This document shows positions 26,370 to 34,955 of a stretch of 39,211 bases of DNA, in pieces; the stretch's first letter is position 1; the number at the start of each line of letters is the position of its first letter. Position numbers and translations under genes: made by a program. The stretch covers positions 1 through 39,211 of the forward strand of contig JAFEBY010000049.1 in NCBI GenBank assembly GCA_018242465.1, read 5' to 3'. This DNA is from Pseudomonadota bacterium (lineage in GTDB: Bacteria > Pseudomonadota > Gammaproteobacteria > Xanthomonadales > Xanthomonadaceae). A model generated the notes under the pieces. The model did no database searches, was not told the DNA's origin, and worked only from the letters and a program-made list of their open reading frames with translations.

Positions 26370-27020
26370 ATGCATCGCGCCCAACAGCATGCCGAGGCCC
26401 GTACCAAGGAGCGGCGCCAGCGATTGGCGCATGAGGCCGCCCGCCTGATGTCGGAAAACGGCATCCGCGACTTCCATCAGGCCAAACTCAAGGCCGCCGA
26501 ACGCCTCGGCTTTCACGATGACGCCTCGCTGCCGCGCAACCGCGAGATCGAGGAAGCCCTACGCGGCTACCAGCGCCTGTTCCACGGCGACGACATGGAG
26601 GAACGCCTGCGCAGCCGCCGCGAAGCCGCATTGCGCGCACTCGACTTCTTCGCGCCGTTCGAGCCGCGCCTGGTCGGCCCGGTACTGGAAGGCACCGCCG
26701 ATGCCAACGCGCCGGTGTTGTTGCACCTGTTCTGCGACGATCCGCGCGAAGTCGCGATCTGGTTGCAGGAACATGGGATTCCCGCCGACTCGCGCATGCG
26801 CCGCCTGCGCCTGGATCGCGATCGCTGCGGCGATTTCGACGTCTGGGTCTTCAACGCCGACGAAGCGACGTTCGACCTCACCGTGCTGCCGCGCGACGCA
26901 CTGCGCCAGGCGCCGTTGTCGCCGGTGACCGAGAAGCCGATGGCGCGCGCATCGGCCAGCCAGTTGCGGGCATTGCTGGCAGAAGACGAGATCGCAGGCT
27001 ACGAAGCGCTGGCGCGCTGA
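26370..27020 (+). CDS. Conserved-looking protein of unknown function
   Basis: 216 residues, ATG at 26370 with GGAG seven bases upstream. I do not recognise the family. The first half is charged and helical (ARTKERRQRLAHEAARLMSE, DFHQAKLKAAERLGF, EALRGYQRLFHGDD). The second half looks alpha/beta (LVGPVLEGTADANAPVLLHLF, REVAIWLQEHGIPADSRMRRL, FDVWVFNADEATFDLTVLP), somewhat like a small nucleotidyltransferase, but the catalytic acidic residues are not clear. No signal peptide or membrane helix, so probably cytoplasmic. It ends 15 bases before a bidirectional terminator shared with the convergent gltA. Confidence 0.75.
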   Translation: MHRAQQHAEARTKERRQRLAHEAARLMSENGIRDFHQAKLKAAERLGFHDDASLPRNREIEEALRGYQRLFHGDDMEERLRSRREAALRALDFFAPFEPRLVGPVLEGTADANAPVLLHLFCDDPREVAIWLQEHGIPADSRMRRLRLDRDRCGDFDVWVFNADEATFDLTVLPRDALRQAPLSPVTEKPMARASASQLRALLAEDEIAGYEALAR

Positions 27021-27034
27021 TTGGCCCAAGAACG

Positions 27035-27062
27035 AAAACGCCCCGCTTAAGCGGGGCGTTTT
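27035..27062. terminator. Bidirectional terminator between the 26370 gene and gltA
   Basis: A perfect 12-bp stem AAAACGCCCCGC (27035-27046), loop TTAA, GCGGGGCGTTTT (27051-27062). The A and T ends give a T tract on either strand, so it can stop both convergent genes. Confidence 0.93.
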
Positions 27063-27082
27063 GCATTGCGACCGCAGCCCGA

Positions 27083-28384
27083 TCAGCGTTTGTCGATCGC
27101 GGTGTAATCGCGCTTGTCGTGGCCGACATAGATCTGACGCGGACGGCCGATCTTCATCTCGGGATCGACCTGCTGCTCCATCCAATGGCTGATCCAGCCA
27201 GCGGTGCGCGCGATCGCGAACATCACGGTGAACATCTCGGTCGGGATCTTCAGCGCCTTGTAGATGATGCCGCTGTAGAAATCGACATTCGGATAGAGCT
27301 TGCGCTGGATGAAGTAATCGTCCTTCAGCGCGGCTTCTTCCAGCTTCATCGCGACGTCGAGCAACGGGTCGTTGACGCCGAGTTCGTTCAGCACCTTGTA
27401 GGTCATCTCGCGGATGATCTTGGCGCGCGGATCGAAGTTCTTGTAGACGCGGTGGCCGAAGCCCATCAGGCGGAAACCCGATTCCTTGTCCTTGGCCTTT
27501 TCGACCGCGCCCTGCACGTTGGCCGGCGAACCGATCTCGTTGAGCATCTTGAGCACGGCTTCGTTGGCGCCGCCATGCGCAGGGCCCCACAGCGCGGCAA
27601 CGCCCGAAGCGATGCAGGCATAGGGATTGGCACCGGTCGAACCGACCAGGCGCACCGTCGAGGTCGAAGCGTTCTGCTCGTGGTCGGCGTGGAGGATGAA
27701 CAACAGGTCGAGCGCCTTGGCGGCCACCGGGTTGAGCTGCAGCGGTTCCGACGGCACCTCGAACATCATGTGCAGGAAGCGGGTGACGTACTCGAGGTTG
27801 TTGCGCGGGTAGCGCACCGGCCAACCGATGCTGTGGCGATAGCACATCGCGGCGATCGTCGGCACCTTGGCGATCAGGCGAATCGCGGCGAGGCGGCGCT
27901 GTTCCGGATCGTCGTAATCGTGGTTGTTGTGATAGAAGCTCGCCATCGAACCGAGCATGCCCATCAGCATCGCCATCGGATGGGCATCATGGCGGAAGCC
28001 GCCGATGAACTGCTTGAACGCTTCGTGCAGCATCGTGTGATGCGCGACTTCGTCTTCGAACGCGTTGAATTCCTGCGCCGTAGGCAGGTTGCCGTTCATC
28101 AGCAGGTAGGCCACTTCCATGAAGCTGGAATGTTGGGCCAGTTGCTCGATCGGGTAGCCGCGGTACATCAGCACGCCGGCGTCGCCGTCGATGTAGGTGA
28201 TGGCCGACTTGCACGACGCCGTCGCGGTGAATCCGTTGTCGTAGGTGAAGCAGCCGGTGTCCTTCGGCAGCTTGCTGATGTCGATGCAATCCTGGCCCAG
28301 AACCGGTTTGATCACCGGCAAGGTGCTGCTCTTGTCGGCGACGGTCAGGGTCGCCGTTTTTTCGGCTGTGTTGGCTTCGGTCAC
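27083..28384 (-). CDS. gltA: Citrate synthase, type II
   Basis: 433 residues from a GTG at 28384, preceded by GGAG at nine bases. The longer open frame upstream is not protein-like. It condenses oxaloacetate and acetyl-CoA. Catalytic segments are present: [11 protein letters not shown] (His), [15 protein letters not shown] (His) and [11 protein letters not shown] (Asp). [14 protein letters not shown] and the N-terminal beta region of the hexameric, NADH-sensitive Gram-negative type are also seen. It has its own promoter region of 246 bases after rpmE2. Confidence 0.97.
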   Translation of the reverse strand: MTEANTAEKTATLTVADKSSTLPVIKPVLGQDCIDISKLPKDTGCFTYDNGFTATASCKSAITYIDGDAGVLMYRGYPIEQLAQHSSFMEVAYLLMNGNLPTAQEFNAFEDEVAHHTMLHEAFKQFIGGFRHDAHPMAMLMGMLGSMASFYHNNHDYDDPEQRRLAAIRLIAKVPTIAAMCYRHSIGWPVRYPRNNLEYVTRFLHMMFEVPSEPLQLNPVAAKALDLLFILHADHEQNASTSTVRLVGSTGANPYACIASGVAALWGPAHGGANEAVLKMLNEIGSPANVQGAVEKAKDKESGFRLMGFGHRVYKNFDPRAKIIREMTYKVLNELGVNDPLLDVAMKLEEAALKDDYFIQRKLYPNVDFYSGIIYKALKIPTEMFTVMFAIARTAGWISHWMEQQVDPEMKIGRPRQIYVGHDKRDYTAIDKR

Positions 28385-28460
28385 GGCGTGCTTCTCCAGT
28401 TCATTGCCGGTCGCGAAGGGCGCGGGTGCGCGTGCCGAAACCGGTTTTTGCGATGCGTCA

Positions 28461-28469
28461 ATTATCGCA
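28461..28469 (-). promoter_or_regulatory. Extended -10 candidate for gltA
   Basis: On the minus strand TGC followed by GATAAT gives an extended -10 about 75 bases upstream of the gltA GTG. No convincing -35 lies 17-18 bases further up, as is common for extended -10 promoters. The rest of the 28385-28630 gap shows no gene or strong hairpin. Confidence 0.45.
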
Positions 28470-28630
28470 CAACGTCCGTTTGAACATTCACCTGCGCATG
28501 GAGCAGCAGCGCTCCGGATCACGCCCCCGGAGACGCGAAACGGCCGCACTGGGCGACCGTTTGCGTGATGATCGGCATTCGCGCGATCTTCATCGCGCAG
28601 GTGCTTCGACCAAAGTCTTGCTTGGCTACC

Positions 28631-28873
28631 TTACTTGGCGTAGCGCTTCTTGAACTTGTCGATGCGTCCGCTGGTGTCCATGACCTTGTTCTGGCCGGTG
28701 TAGAACGGATGCGTGGCCGAAGAGATTTCGACCTTGATCAGCGGATACTCGTTGCCGTCTTCCCACTTGATCGTTTCCTTCGTCGCCATCGTCGAGCGGG
28801 TCAGGAACTTGAAGTCGGAGGTGACGTCCTGGAAGACGACTTCGCGGTAATTGGGGTGAAGATCGGCCTTCAT
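28631..28873 (-). CDS. rpmE2: Ribosomal protein bL31, type B (zinc-independent)
   Basis: 80 residues: [20 protein letters not shown], then [20 protein letters not shown] and the basic end DKFKKRYAK. The cysteines that bind zinc in type A L31 are absent, and the length fits type B. Type B copies are often derepressed by Zur under zinc shortage when both types exist. No Zur box was recognised upstream (28874-28935). Confidence 0.96.
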   Translation of the reverse strand: MKADLHPNYREVVFQDVTSDFKFLTRSTMATKETIKWEDGNEYPLIKVEISSATHPFYTGQNKVMDTSGRIDKFKKRYAK

Positions 28874-28935
28874 GGCGGCACCGAGGGCTGGTTACTGGAA
28901 TGAGCCGGCCATGATAGCGGCCGAACCCCGCCCGG

Positions 28936-29877
28936 TCAACTGGCCGACAAGGCGGCCTGGATCATGGCCTGGTAGCGCTCGCCGTCATAGGTCTGGACGA
29001 TCCGGGCATTGTCAGGCCGGCCGGTCATCCGCAGCCAGTCGACGATGGTGAAGCCACGCGCCGGTCCCTGCCCCAGCTGCACCGCCAGCGGCCGCGCTTC
29101 CGCGGCCTGGATGCCCTCCGGGGCCAGGGCACAGGCCATGGCATAGCCATCGGCGGAGTGCCAGTAGGAACCGCGCTTCTCGCGCGACCAGCGCCGGGTG
29201 TGGGCGGAGATGGCGTCGTAGAAGCGGGCGACGGGCGTGCCGACCTGCAGCCATTGGTCCATCGCCTCGTGCGGGAAGCCGTGGCGCAGGTTGGCTTCCC
29301 AATCGCAGAGATCGAACTGCGGGAAGGCTTCGAAGACGAGATGGGCAGCCTCGGGATCAAACCAGGTGTTGAACTCGCCGCTGGGGGTGATGTTGCCGTG
29401 GCCGGTCACTGCACCGCCCATCACGACCAACCGCCCCACGCGCTGCGGCAGCGTCGGGTCAAGCTTGAGCGCCAGCGCGACATTGGTCAGCGGCGCCAGC
29501 GCGACGATCATCAGGCGTCCGGCGTGCTCGTGCGACAGGCGCAGGATCGCCAGCGCGGCGTGTTCGGCATCGGCCTGGCGCTTCGCCGGCGAATAGCCGG
29601 TGTCGCCGAAACCGTCATTGCCATGGACGGCGGCGGCATCGGCGGCGCGATGCAACAACGGCTGCGGCGCACCGACGAATACCGGCACGTCATCGCGCCC
29701 GGCGACTTCGCACAACTTCAACGCATTGCGCACGGTGTGGTCGAGGCCGACATTGCCGGCGGCGATGCTCAATCCGACCACGTCGTGGTCGGGGGAGTTC
29801 AGCGCCATCAGGATGGCAAGGGCGTCATCGACGCCGGGGTCGGTGTCGATCAGGAGGGGGATGCGGGAATTGTTCAT
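28936..29877 (-). CDS. Inosine/uridine-preferring nucleoside hydrolase family
   Basis: 313 residues from the ATG at 29877. The Ca2+-binding motif LLIDTDPGVDDALA is at the N-terminus. HGNDGFGD, ALAPLTNVALAL, VVMGGAVTGHGN and EFNTWFDPEAAHLVF follow, as in the IUNH family. It hydrolyses the N-glycosidic bond of ribonucleosides for salvage. No signal peptide. The ribosome site is weak. It is 97 bases downstream of the RND gene on the same strand; co-transcription is possible but not shown. Confidence 0.93.
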   Translation of the reverse strand: MNNSRIPLLIDTDPGVDDALAILMALNSPDHDVVGLSIAAGNVGLDHTVRNALKLCEVAGRDDVPVFVGAPQPLLHRAADAAAVHGNDGFGDTGYSPAKRQADAEHAALAILRLSHEHAGRLMIVALAPLTNVALALKLDPTLPQRVGRLVVMGGAVTGHGNITPSGEFNTWFDPEAAHLVFEAFPQFDLCDWEANLRHGFPHEAMDQWLQVGTPVARFYDAISAHTRRWSREKRGSYWHSADGYAMACALAPEGIQAAEARPLAVQLGQGPARGFTIVDWLRMTGRPDNARIVQTYDGERYQAMIQAALSAS

Positions 29878-29974
29878 CGTCACATTATGGATCGCTCGGG
29901 GGATGTCCGTCAGCGCAGACCTCCGTGCCACCGATTGGCGCGCGAAGTTGCGCCATGACGGCATCGCCGCTCGC

Positions 29975-32900
29975 TCACGAGCCTGCCTCCCGCCTCGCCC
30001 CGCGAGCCTCGAGGACGTAGTACAGCAGCGGGATAACCACCAGCGTGAGCACGGTGCTGACGAAAATGCCGAAGATCAGCGAGATCGCAAGTCCGTTGAA
30101 GATCGGATCGTCAAGAATGAAGAACGCCCCCAGCATTGCCGCCAGCCCCGTCAATGCGATCGGCTTGGCACGCACCGCGCAGGCGTCGATCACCGCATCG
30201 ACGAGGGGCACGCCGCGCGCGACCTCCTGCCTGATGAAATCCACCAGCAGGATGGAATTGCGCACGATGATGCCGGCCAGGGCGATCATGCCGATCATGC
30301 TGGTCGCGGTGAATTGCTTGCCCAACAATGCATGCCCCGGCATGACGCCGATCAGGGTCAGCGGTATCGGCGCCATGATCACCAGCGGCACCAGATAGCT
30401 ACGGAATTGCGCGACCACGAGCAGGTAGATCAGCACCATGCCGGCGAGGTAGGCGATCCCCATGTCGCGGAAGGTCTCGTAGGTGATCTGCCATTCGCCA
30501 TCCCACTTCACGGCATAGCTGCTGGTGTCTACCGGCTGTGCGACGAAAGTCTGCACCAGATGCTGGCCCGCCACTCCGCCGTTCTTCAGATGCGCGACGA
30601 GCGCAAACATGCCGTACAGGGGGCTGTCGAGTTTCCCGGCCTCGTCGGCGGTGACGTAGGCGACCGGCAACCCGTCCTTGTGGTGGATGGCACCGTCCCA
30701 ATGCACCCGTTCGACGCGCACCAGTTCGGACAGCGGCACCAGTTGGCCCTGGCCACCGCGAACCTTCAATGCCAGCAGCGCGGACGATGTCGCCTGATCC
30801 TGCACCGGCAGGCGCAACCGCACCGGGCGCGGATATTTCGAAACTCCGTCGTGCACGTAGGTGGCATCCAGGCCCGTCACACCCATCGCGATGGTGTCGG
30901 CGATCGCCGCCTGCGAAACGCCCAGGCGAGCTGCACGCTCGCGATCCACCACTACCTGTTCGCGCGGGGCATCGGCTTCCACGCTGGTGTCGATGTCGAC
31001 GATGCCGGCGGTTTTCGCGAATGGCCCGGTTGCCAGCGCGAGGGCAATACGGCGTTGCCCCTCGTAGTCGGGTCCATACACTTCCGCCACCACGGGCGAC
31101 AGCACCGGCGGGCCAGGCGGCACTTCCACCACCTTCACCGACGCGCCGTACTTGTCCCCCACCTTCGCCAGCACCGGCCGCAACGCCAGCGCGATTTCGT
31201 GGCTCTGACGCTTGCGCTGGTGCTTGTCGATCAGGTTGACTTGCAGGTCGCCAACATTGGCACCACTGCGCAGGAAGTACTGGCGCACCAGCCCATTGAA
31301 ATTGATTGGCGCTGCGGTACCAGCGTAGCCTTGGTAATCCAGCACCTCGGGCACGGCATCAACCTTCGCCGCCAGTTCCATCAGCAGCGCGTTGGTCCGT
31401 TCCAGAGTGCTGCCCTCCGGCATGTCCACGACGATCTGCAATTCCGACTTGTTGTCCAGCGGCAACATCTTCAGCACCACCAGCTTGAACAATGCGAGCG
31501 ACGCCGCCGCGACCACCGCCGCCGCGATGGCCGTGAACAGCAGGCCGCGCCTCCGTGCCGCGCCGCCACCGACGAGGAATGGCGACATCACCCTCGCGAA
31601 CAAGCGATGCAGCCAATCGGGTTGTGCCGCATCATCGATGTGATCCACCTGTGCACCACTGCCATGGCGACGCAGCAATTTCAGCGAAAGCCACGGCGTG
31701 ACGATGAGCGCGATCGCCAATGACAGCAGCATGCCCACCGAAGCATTGATCGGGATCGGCCGCATGTACGGCCCCATCAGGCCGGAAACGAACGCCATCG
31801 GCATCAACGCGGCGATCACGGTGAAGGTGGCGAGGATGGTCGGACCGCCCACTTCGTCCACTGCGGGCGGAATGGCTTCGCGCAGCGACTGGCCATCGCG
31901 CGCCATGTGGCGATGGATGTTCTCCACAACCACGATGGCGTCGTCGACCAGGATGCCGATGGAAAAGATCAGCGCGAACAGCGACACACGGTTGAGGGTG
32001 AAGCCCAGCATCCGCGAAGCGAACAGGGTGGCCGCCAACGTGATGATGACTGCACTGCCCACCACGATGGCCTCGCGCCAGCCCAGTGCGAACAGCACCA
32101 GCAACACCACCGATGACGTGGCAAAGACGAGTTTGTGGATCAGTTTCTCCGCCTTGTCGCTGGCCGTGGCGCCATAGTCGCGGGTGATGCTGGCATGGAC
32201 GCCTGCGGGGATCAGCTCACCCTTGAGCTGCTGGATGCGCCTGGCGACGGCACGGGTGATGTCTGAAGCATTGCTCCCCGGCTTCTTGGCGATTGCGATC
32301 GTCACCGCCGGCGCCGTGCCGGCCTTCGGGCCCGCGCGTCCGGGTGGTGCGCCTTGCCAAACGTAACGGCTGGCGATGTCGCCACGCGGTTCCACCATGG
32401 CGACATCGGAGAGCAGCAATGGCTTGCCGTCGTGGCTGCCAATTACGAGGCCGGCAACGTCATTGGCGCTGGCGAGATAGCTTCCCGCCGTCACCGGCAC
32501 CGCGCCTTGCGCTGCATCCACCCGCTCGCCCGCCTGGTGCACGACATTGGCCGCCCGCAGCGCCTGCGCCAGCTCGTTTGCACCCATTCCATAGGCCGCG
32601 AGCCTGGCCGCATCCAGCGTGACCAGCACGCTGCGGTCCGGTGCGCCGATGGTGTAGATATCGCGCGTGCCCGGGATGCGCTTGAGCTCCGCCTCGAGCG
32701 TGTGTGCAACTTCTGCCAGATGGGTCGCGTCGGTCGCGGGATCGTCGCTCCACAACGTCACCGCCATCACCGGCACGTCATCGATGCCCTTGGGCTTGAC
32801 GATAGGCGTGCCTACACCGATGCCTCGCGGCAACCAATCCTGGTTGGAGAACACCTGGTTGTACAACCGTACCAGCGCCGACTGGCGCTCCACGCCCACC

Positions 32901-33223
32901 TGGTATTCCACGGTCAGCACTGCCATGCCGGGCCGGCTGATCGAGTAGACATGCTTGACGCCCTCGATCTCCGAAAGCTTCTGCTCCAAGGGCGTGGAGA
33001 TCCATTGCCCGACGTCGCGCGCGCTGGCGCCGTCGAACGGGACCATGACGTTGGCCATCGTCACGTCGATCTGCGGCTCTTCCTCGCGCGGCGTGACGGC
33101 GACGGCGAGCAGGCCCAGCAGCAGGCCCGTGATCGCCAGGATCGGCGTCAGCGGGTTGGACTGGAAAGCCGCGGCCAGCCGTCCGGAAACGCCAAGCCGC
33201 GTGTTCCTTCCTTGGTCAGTCAT
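29975..33223 (-). CDS. RND-family efflux pump, inner-membrane subunit
   Basis: 1082 residues from the ATG at 33223. The upstream part of the open frame is a shadow of the adaptor gene. Twelve-helix AcrB-like layout: first helix LAITGLLLGLLAVAV (29-43), a large periplasmic loop starting REEEPQIDVTMANVMVPFDG, TM4 with the proton-relay pair D427/D428 (GILVDDAIVVVENIHRH), a second large loop, and TM10 GIIVRNSILLVDF, where Arg stands at the place of AcrB K940. The overall look is the HAE/multidrug-like subgroup seen in sulfur- and metal-exposed bacteria rather than CusA. It overlaps the adaptor gene by eight bases. No TolC-type outer-membrane channel is encoded nearby. Confidence 0.95.
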   Translation of the reverse strand: MTDQGRNTRLGVSGRLAAAFQSNPLTPILAITGLLLGLLAVAVTPREEEPQIDVTMANVMVPFDGASARDVGQWISTPLEQKLSEIEGVKHVYSISRPGMAVLTVEYQVGVERQSALVRLYNQVFSNQDWLPRGIGVGTPIVKPKGIDDVPVMAVTLWSDDPATDATHLAEVAHTLEAELKRIPGTRDIYTIGAPDRSVLVTLDAARLAAYGMGANELAQALRAANVVHQAGERVDAAQGAVPVTAGSYLASANDVAGLVIGSHDGKPLLLSDVAMVEPRGDIASRYVWQGAPPGRAGPKAGTAPAVTIAIAKKPGSNASDITRAVARRIQQLKGELIPAGVHASITRDYGATASDKAEKLIHKLVFATSSVVLLVLFALGWREAIVVGSAVIITLAATLFASRMLGFTLNRVSLFALIFSIGILVDDAIVVVENIHRHMARDGQSLREAIPPAVDEVGGPTILATFTVIAALMPMAFVSGLMGPYMRPIPINASVGMLLSLAIALIVTPWLSLKLLRRHGSGAQVDHIDDAAQPDWLHRLFARVMSPFLVGGGAARRRGLLFTAIAAAVVAAASLALFKLVVLKMLPLDNKSELQIVVDMPEGSTLERTNALLMELAAKVDAVPEVLDYQGYAGTAAPINFNGLVRQYFLRSGANVGDLQVNLIDKHQRKRQSHEIALALRPVLAKVGDKYGASVKVVEVPPGPPVLSPVVAEVYGPDYEGQRRIALALATGPFAKTAGIVDIDTSVEADAPREQVVVDRERAARLGVSQAAIADTIAMGVTGLDATYVHDGVSKYPRPVRLRLPVQDQATSSALLALKVRGGQGQLVPLSELVRVERVHWDGAIHHKDGLPVAYVTADEAGKLDSPLYGMFALVAHLKNGGVAGQHLVQTFVAQPVDTSSYAVKWDGEWQITYETFRDMGIAYLAGMVLIYLLVVAQFRSYLVPLVIMAPIPLTLIGVMPGHALLGKQFTATSMIGMIALAGIIVRNSILLVDFIRQEVARGVPLVDAVIDACAVRAKPIALTGLAAMLGAFFILDDPIFNGLAISLIFGIFVSTVLTLVVIPLLYYVLEARGARREAGS

Positions 33224-34298
33224 GGCGGCCTTCGACAGCCTTGCGCTGTGCCTCCAGCGCCTGCAACGCCGCGACCGGATCGCGCGCGACGATGTCGCCC
33301 GGCCGCAAGCCACTGACGACTTCCACTTGATCGCCAGTGCGCGCGCCCAACCGTAACTGGCGCAGCAACAATCGATCTCCCTGCTGCACGTACACGGCGC
33401 TGAGTTCGCCGCGTTGGGCCACCGCGGACGCAGGGATGCGCAAGGACACCGCGCCTGCTTCCGAGATGTCCGCGGCAAATTTCACCTTGGCGGTGGTGCC
33501 CGGCGCCGGCGGCACGCCAAGTGCGGGGAGCGCCACGCGCACGTTGACGCTGTGGTTGGCCACGTCCGCCGCCGGAAACACGACCACCTGCGCCGGAATG
33601 ACGCTGCGGCCATCCGCCAGCACGACTTCAGCCGCCGGGTCGCGGCGAATCGCTTCCGCGCGACTTTGCGGCACCGCCACTTCGATGCGCAAGGCATCCG
33701 GCGCGTACATGCCAACCAACGGTGCGCCGGTGGCCACGGTTTCTCCGGGCTCAACGTCGCGTCGCGCCACCACGCCATCGAACGGTGCGCGCACTACCGT
33801 ATAGGCCGCCTGTTGCGACGCTTGGGTCAATACAGCGGCCGCAGCATTGCGCGCGGCCACCGCAGAATCGCGCGCGGCGCGCGCCTGTTCGACCTGCGCC
33901 TTCGACACATACTGCCCTGCGGCCAGCGCTGCATGGCGGCGATAGTTTTGCTCGGCCTCGACGGCGGTCGCCTCGGCCGCGCGCAGTTGCGCGCGCGCCG
34001 CGTTCGCACCGGCATCCTGTTCGACAGCCGTGATCCGCAGCAGTACGTCGCCCTGTCGCACTCGATCGTTGACGTCCACGTGGACGGCGGCAACGCGACC
34101 CGTCGTTTGCGCGGCGAGGTCGGCGCGGCGCACGGCCTCGACCACGCCGTCCCAGCCGCGACCGGGCAACGCACCATCCGTCGTCACCGTGAACGTCGCC
34201 AAGTCCTTCGGCAACGGGGGCATGGTGGCGGGCGCTTCGCCGTCGCAGGCGGACAGCGCCAGCACCGCGGACAGCAACAGCAATCGCGTCTTGCGCAT
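33216..34298 (-). CDS. RND periplasmic adaptor lipoprotein (HlyD/MFP family)
   Basis: 360 residues from the ATG at 34298. Lipoprotein signal with lipobox LSAC (C18). Lipoyl half-motifs GRVAAVHVDVNDRVRQGDVLLRI and YTVVRAPFDGVVARRDVEPGETV flank a coiled-coil hairpin rich in Ala, Arg and Gln. The beta-barrel and membrane-proximal domains follow, ending near GARTGDQVEVVSGLRPGDIVARD. It bridges the RND pump to an outer-membrane channel. Ten bases after the DUF2892 gene, eight-base overlap with the pump gene: one operon. Confidence 0.94.
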   Translation of the reverse strand: MRKTRLLLLSAVLALSACDGEAPATMPPLPKDLATFTVTTDGALPGRGWDGVVEAVRRADLAAQTTGRVAAVHVDVNDRVRQGDVLLRITAVEQDAGANAARAQLRAAEATAVEAEQNYRRHAALAAGQYVSKAQVEQARAARDSAVAARNAAAAVLTQASQQAAYTVVRAPFDGVVARRDVEPGETVATGAPLVGMYAPDALRIEVAVPQSRAEAIRRDPAAEVVLADGRSVIPAQVVVFPAADVANHSVNVRVALPALGVPPAPGTTAKVKFAADISEAGAVSLRIPASAVAQRGELSAVYVQQGDRLLLRQLRLGARTGDQVEVVSGLRPGDIVARDPVAALQALEAQRKAVEGRHD

Positions 34299-34308
34299 GG
34301 CGGTCTTC

Positions 34309-34524
34309 TCAGCGGCGATCGCAGGATGCGCCATCACCACGTCCGATACCAAGTTTCTTCATCACCATGGCTGCCGGGCAGAAACCGGTAAACGCAGACT
34401 GCAAAAGATTGGCGCCGACGAATGCGGTCAGCCAGAAGAAGCCGGGATGCACGAATCTGGTCAGCGCGAGGCTGAGCAAGACCATCGCGCCTCCGAATGC
34501 TTGCACGGCACGGTCAAGAGTCAT
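34309..34524 (-). CDS. DUF2892 (YgaP C-terminal-like) inner-membrane protein
   Basis: 71 residues, ATG at 34524 with a strong AAGGAG six bases upstream. Two helices (AFGGAMVLLSLALTRF and FFWLTAFVGANLLQSAF) followed by TGFCPAAMVMKKLGI, the pattern of the membrane domain at the end of rhodanese YgaP. Here it stands alone without the rhodanese domain. Two cysteines: C49 in the FCPAA motif and C68 near the end. First gene of the efflux operon, starting about 20 bases after the predicted transcription start. Family members are often near sulfur-handling genes; a direct function is not known. Confidence 0.85.
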   Translation of the reverse strand: MTLDRAVQAFGGAMVLLSLALTRFVHPGFFWLTAFVGANLLQSAFTGFCPAAMVMKKLGIGRGDGASCDRR

Positions 34525-34549
34525 GGAATTCTCCTTAGGACTTTTTTCT

Positions 34550-34578
34550 ATATTAGTTATTGCTAATATTAGTGTCAA
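34550..34578 (-). promoter_or_regulatory. Efflux operon promoter with overlapping ArsR-type operator
   Basis: On the minus strand TTGACA (34578-34573), exactly 17 bases, TAATAT (34555-34550). An inverted repeat ATATTAG (34550-34556), six bases, CTAATAT (34563-34569) covers the -10 and half of the spacer, and a second perfect palindrome CTAATATTAG (34563-34572) abuts the -35. The region is strikingly A/T-rich for this genome. It lies in the 70-base gap shared with the divergent arsR-type gene, so one site could control both directions. Sequence features are seen; repressor binding is inferred. Confidence 0.8.
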
Positions 34579-34594
34579 CTGATATTTTCGACGG

Positions 34595-34942
34595 ATGAGC
34601 AGGAACCACCGCAAACCCGCCATCACCATGGATCCGGAATCGATGCGGGCGCATGCCGGCGAAGCAGCGCAGCTGATGCGTGCGCTCGCCAACGACAAGC
34701 GACTGATGCTGTTGTGCCTGCTGGCCGAGGGCGAACGATCGGTGGGTGAACTCAATGCCAGCGTGGACCTCAGCCAGTCGGCACTGTCGCAACATCTGGC
34801 AGTGCTGCGCGAAGACGGCCTGGTCGACACCCGCCGTGAAGCGCAGACGATCTACTACTCGCTTGTCGATGGGCCAGCCCAAGCCGTCATCGAGACCCTG
34901 CACGGAATCTATTGCGGCGCGACGTCATCGCGACGGAAATGA
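34595..34942 (+). CDS. ArsR/SmtB-family repressor of the SqrR/BigR/YgaV persulfide-sensor type
   Basis: 115 residues from the ATG at 34595; an ATG at 34628 is an alternative. Winged-helix ArsR fold: LMRALANDKRLMLLCLLAEGE, SVGELNASVDLSQSALSQHLAVLREDGLV (recognition helix), TRREAQTIYYSL (wing). The metal-binding ELCVCDL motif of ArsR/SmtB is absent (GELNAS). The only cysteines are C41 (LLCLLAEGE) and C107 (IYCGA), matching the two cysteines that form a polysulfide bridge in SqrR and its relatives. Divergent from DUF2892-MFP-RND across a promoter/operator region. Convergent with recG, 13 bases apart. Confidence 0.9.
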   Translation: MSRNHRKPAITMDPESMRAHAGEAAQLMRALANDKRLMLLCLLAEGERSVGELNASVDLSQSALSQHLAVLREDGLVDTRREAQTIYYSLVDGPAQAVIETLHGIYCGATSSRRK

Positions 34943-34955
34943 CCGATCTGGCGGC

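Noticed and set aside
8874-28935. A Zur box upstream of rpmE2 or a sigma-54 site upstream of pilM
   Set aside because: I looked in 28874-28935 and 23491-23682 and found no convincing match to either motif.
33224-33478. 85-residue N-terminal extension of the RND pump
   Set aside because: Shadow of the adaptor gene; the pump N-terminus and first helix start at the ATG at 33223.
34525-34830. Longer form of the DUF2892 frame reaching into the arsR gene
   Set aside because: It would cross the promoter; AAGGAG before 34524 fixes the start.
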